NCBI GenBank assembly: GCA_002690445.1
Contig: NZER01000054.1
Coordinates: 5,224-10,610, forward strand
DNA from: Candidatus Pacearchaeota archaeon
GTDB lineage: Archaea > Nanoarchaeota > Nanoarchaeia > Pacearchaeales > GW2011-AR1
Reading direction: 5' to 3'
Length of the DNA stretch: 5,387 bases
Made by a program: the position numbers and the translations under genes
Notes under the pieces: generated by a model
Database searches by the model: none
What the model was told of the DNA's origin: nothing
The model's input: the letters and a program-made list of their open reading frames with translations, nothing else
Shown here: positions 5,308-5,387 of the stretch, in pieces
Layout of the letters: every line of letters begins with the position of its first letter
How positions within the stretch are numbered: the stretch's first letter is position 1

Positions 5308-5387
5308 ATAGAAGAGATTTTATTAAAGCGGTGCCAGCGATTGCAGCCTTACCTGCGGTTGTGTCGGCAGAAACTAATTATAAGAAA
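5304..5387 (+). CDS. N-terminus of a Tat-exported protein (3' end outside window)
   Basis: Only 28 residues are visible. They form a textbook twin-arginine signal: NRRDFIK (2-8) matches the (S/T)RRxFLK pattern. A short, mildly hydrophobic Ala/Pro/Val core (9-20) follows, and a likely signal peptidase site lies after VSA (20-22). The mature part begins ETNYKK and is too short to identify. The product should be exported folded, through the host Tat translocon, often with a cofactor. The ATG overlaps the dioxygenase stop (ATGA, 5304-5307) and has no separate ribosome site, so it is probably coupled to it. Many Tat-dependent proteins are redox enzymes, but nothing here shows which kind this is. 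The alternative reading, a lipoprotein or Sec signal, is less likely because the RR motif is intact and no lipobox Cys is present. Confidence 0.75.
   Translation, partial: MNRRDFIKAVPAIAALPAVVSAETNYKK

Overview
The window reads as part of a compact, A+T-rich phage-type genome, most likely a tailed phage from an aquatic (probably marine) source. Everything supportable lies on the + strand. Adjacent genes overlap by a few bases, with five ATGA stop/start overlaps, and unknown proteins of 58-65 residues sit between full-length metabolic enzymes. No structural, packaging or replication gene is present, so the phage assignment rests on gene organisation and gene content. A bacterial accessory island remains possible. 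No tRNA, rRNA, CRISPR array, insertion sequence or convincing terminator was seen, and no stretch longer than 30 bases lacks a gene apart from tiny gaps.

Layout. Bases 1-300 are the 3' end of a GMP reductase gene (guaC). Three small unknown genes follow, at 297-494, 484-666 and 659-835. A complete glmS (glutamine:fructose-6-phosphate amidotransferase, 615 aa) runs from 839 to 2686. A small very basic unknown protein (2683-2877) links it to thyX, the flavin-dependent thymidylate synthase (2874-3614). Next is a 262-aa protein that resembles a GT-A-type glycosyltransferase (3623-4411). A near-consensus sigma-70 promoter spans the only real gap (4408-4436). It precedes a 65-aa unknown protein (4442-4639), a 2-oxoglutarate/Fe(II) dioxygenase-like protein (4636-5307) and the first 28 codons of a protein with a twin-arginine (Tat) export signal (5304 onward, cut by the window edge).

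How the genes may work together (inference). GuaC turns GMP into IMP, opening the route to adenine nucleotides, and ThyX makes dTMP. Together they would tilt host nucleotide pools toward A and T, which suits an A+T-rich replicating genome. GlmS diverts fructose-6-phosphate and glutamine into glucosamine-6-phosphate, the entry to UDP-GlcNAc. With a glycosyltransferase-like gene in the same run, this suggests amino-sugar decoration of a virion, DNA or host-surface target. The second unit (4442 onward) may be expressed separately from the host-type promoter, possibly from a leaderless or nearly leaderless mRNA.
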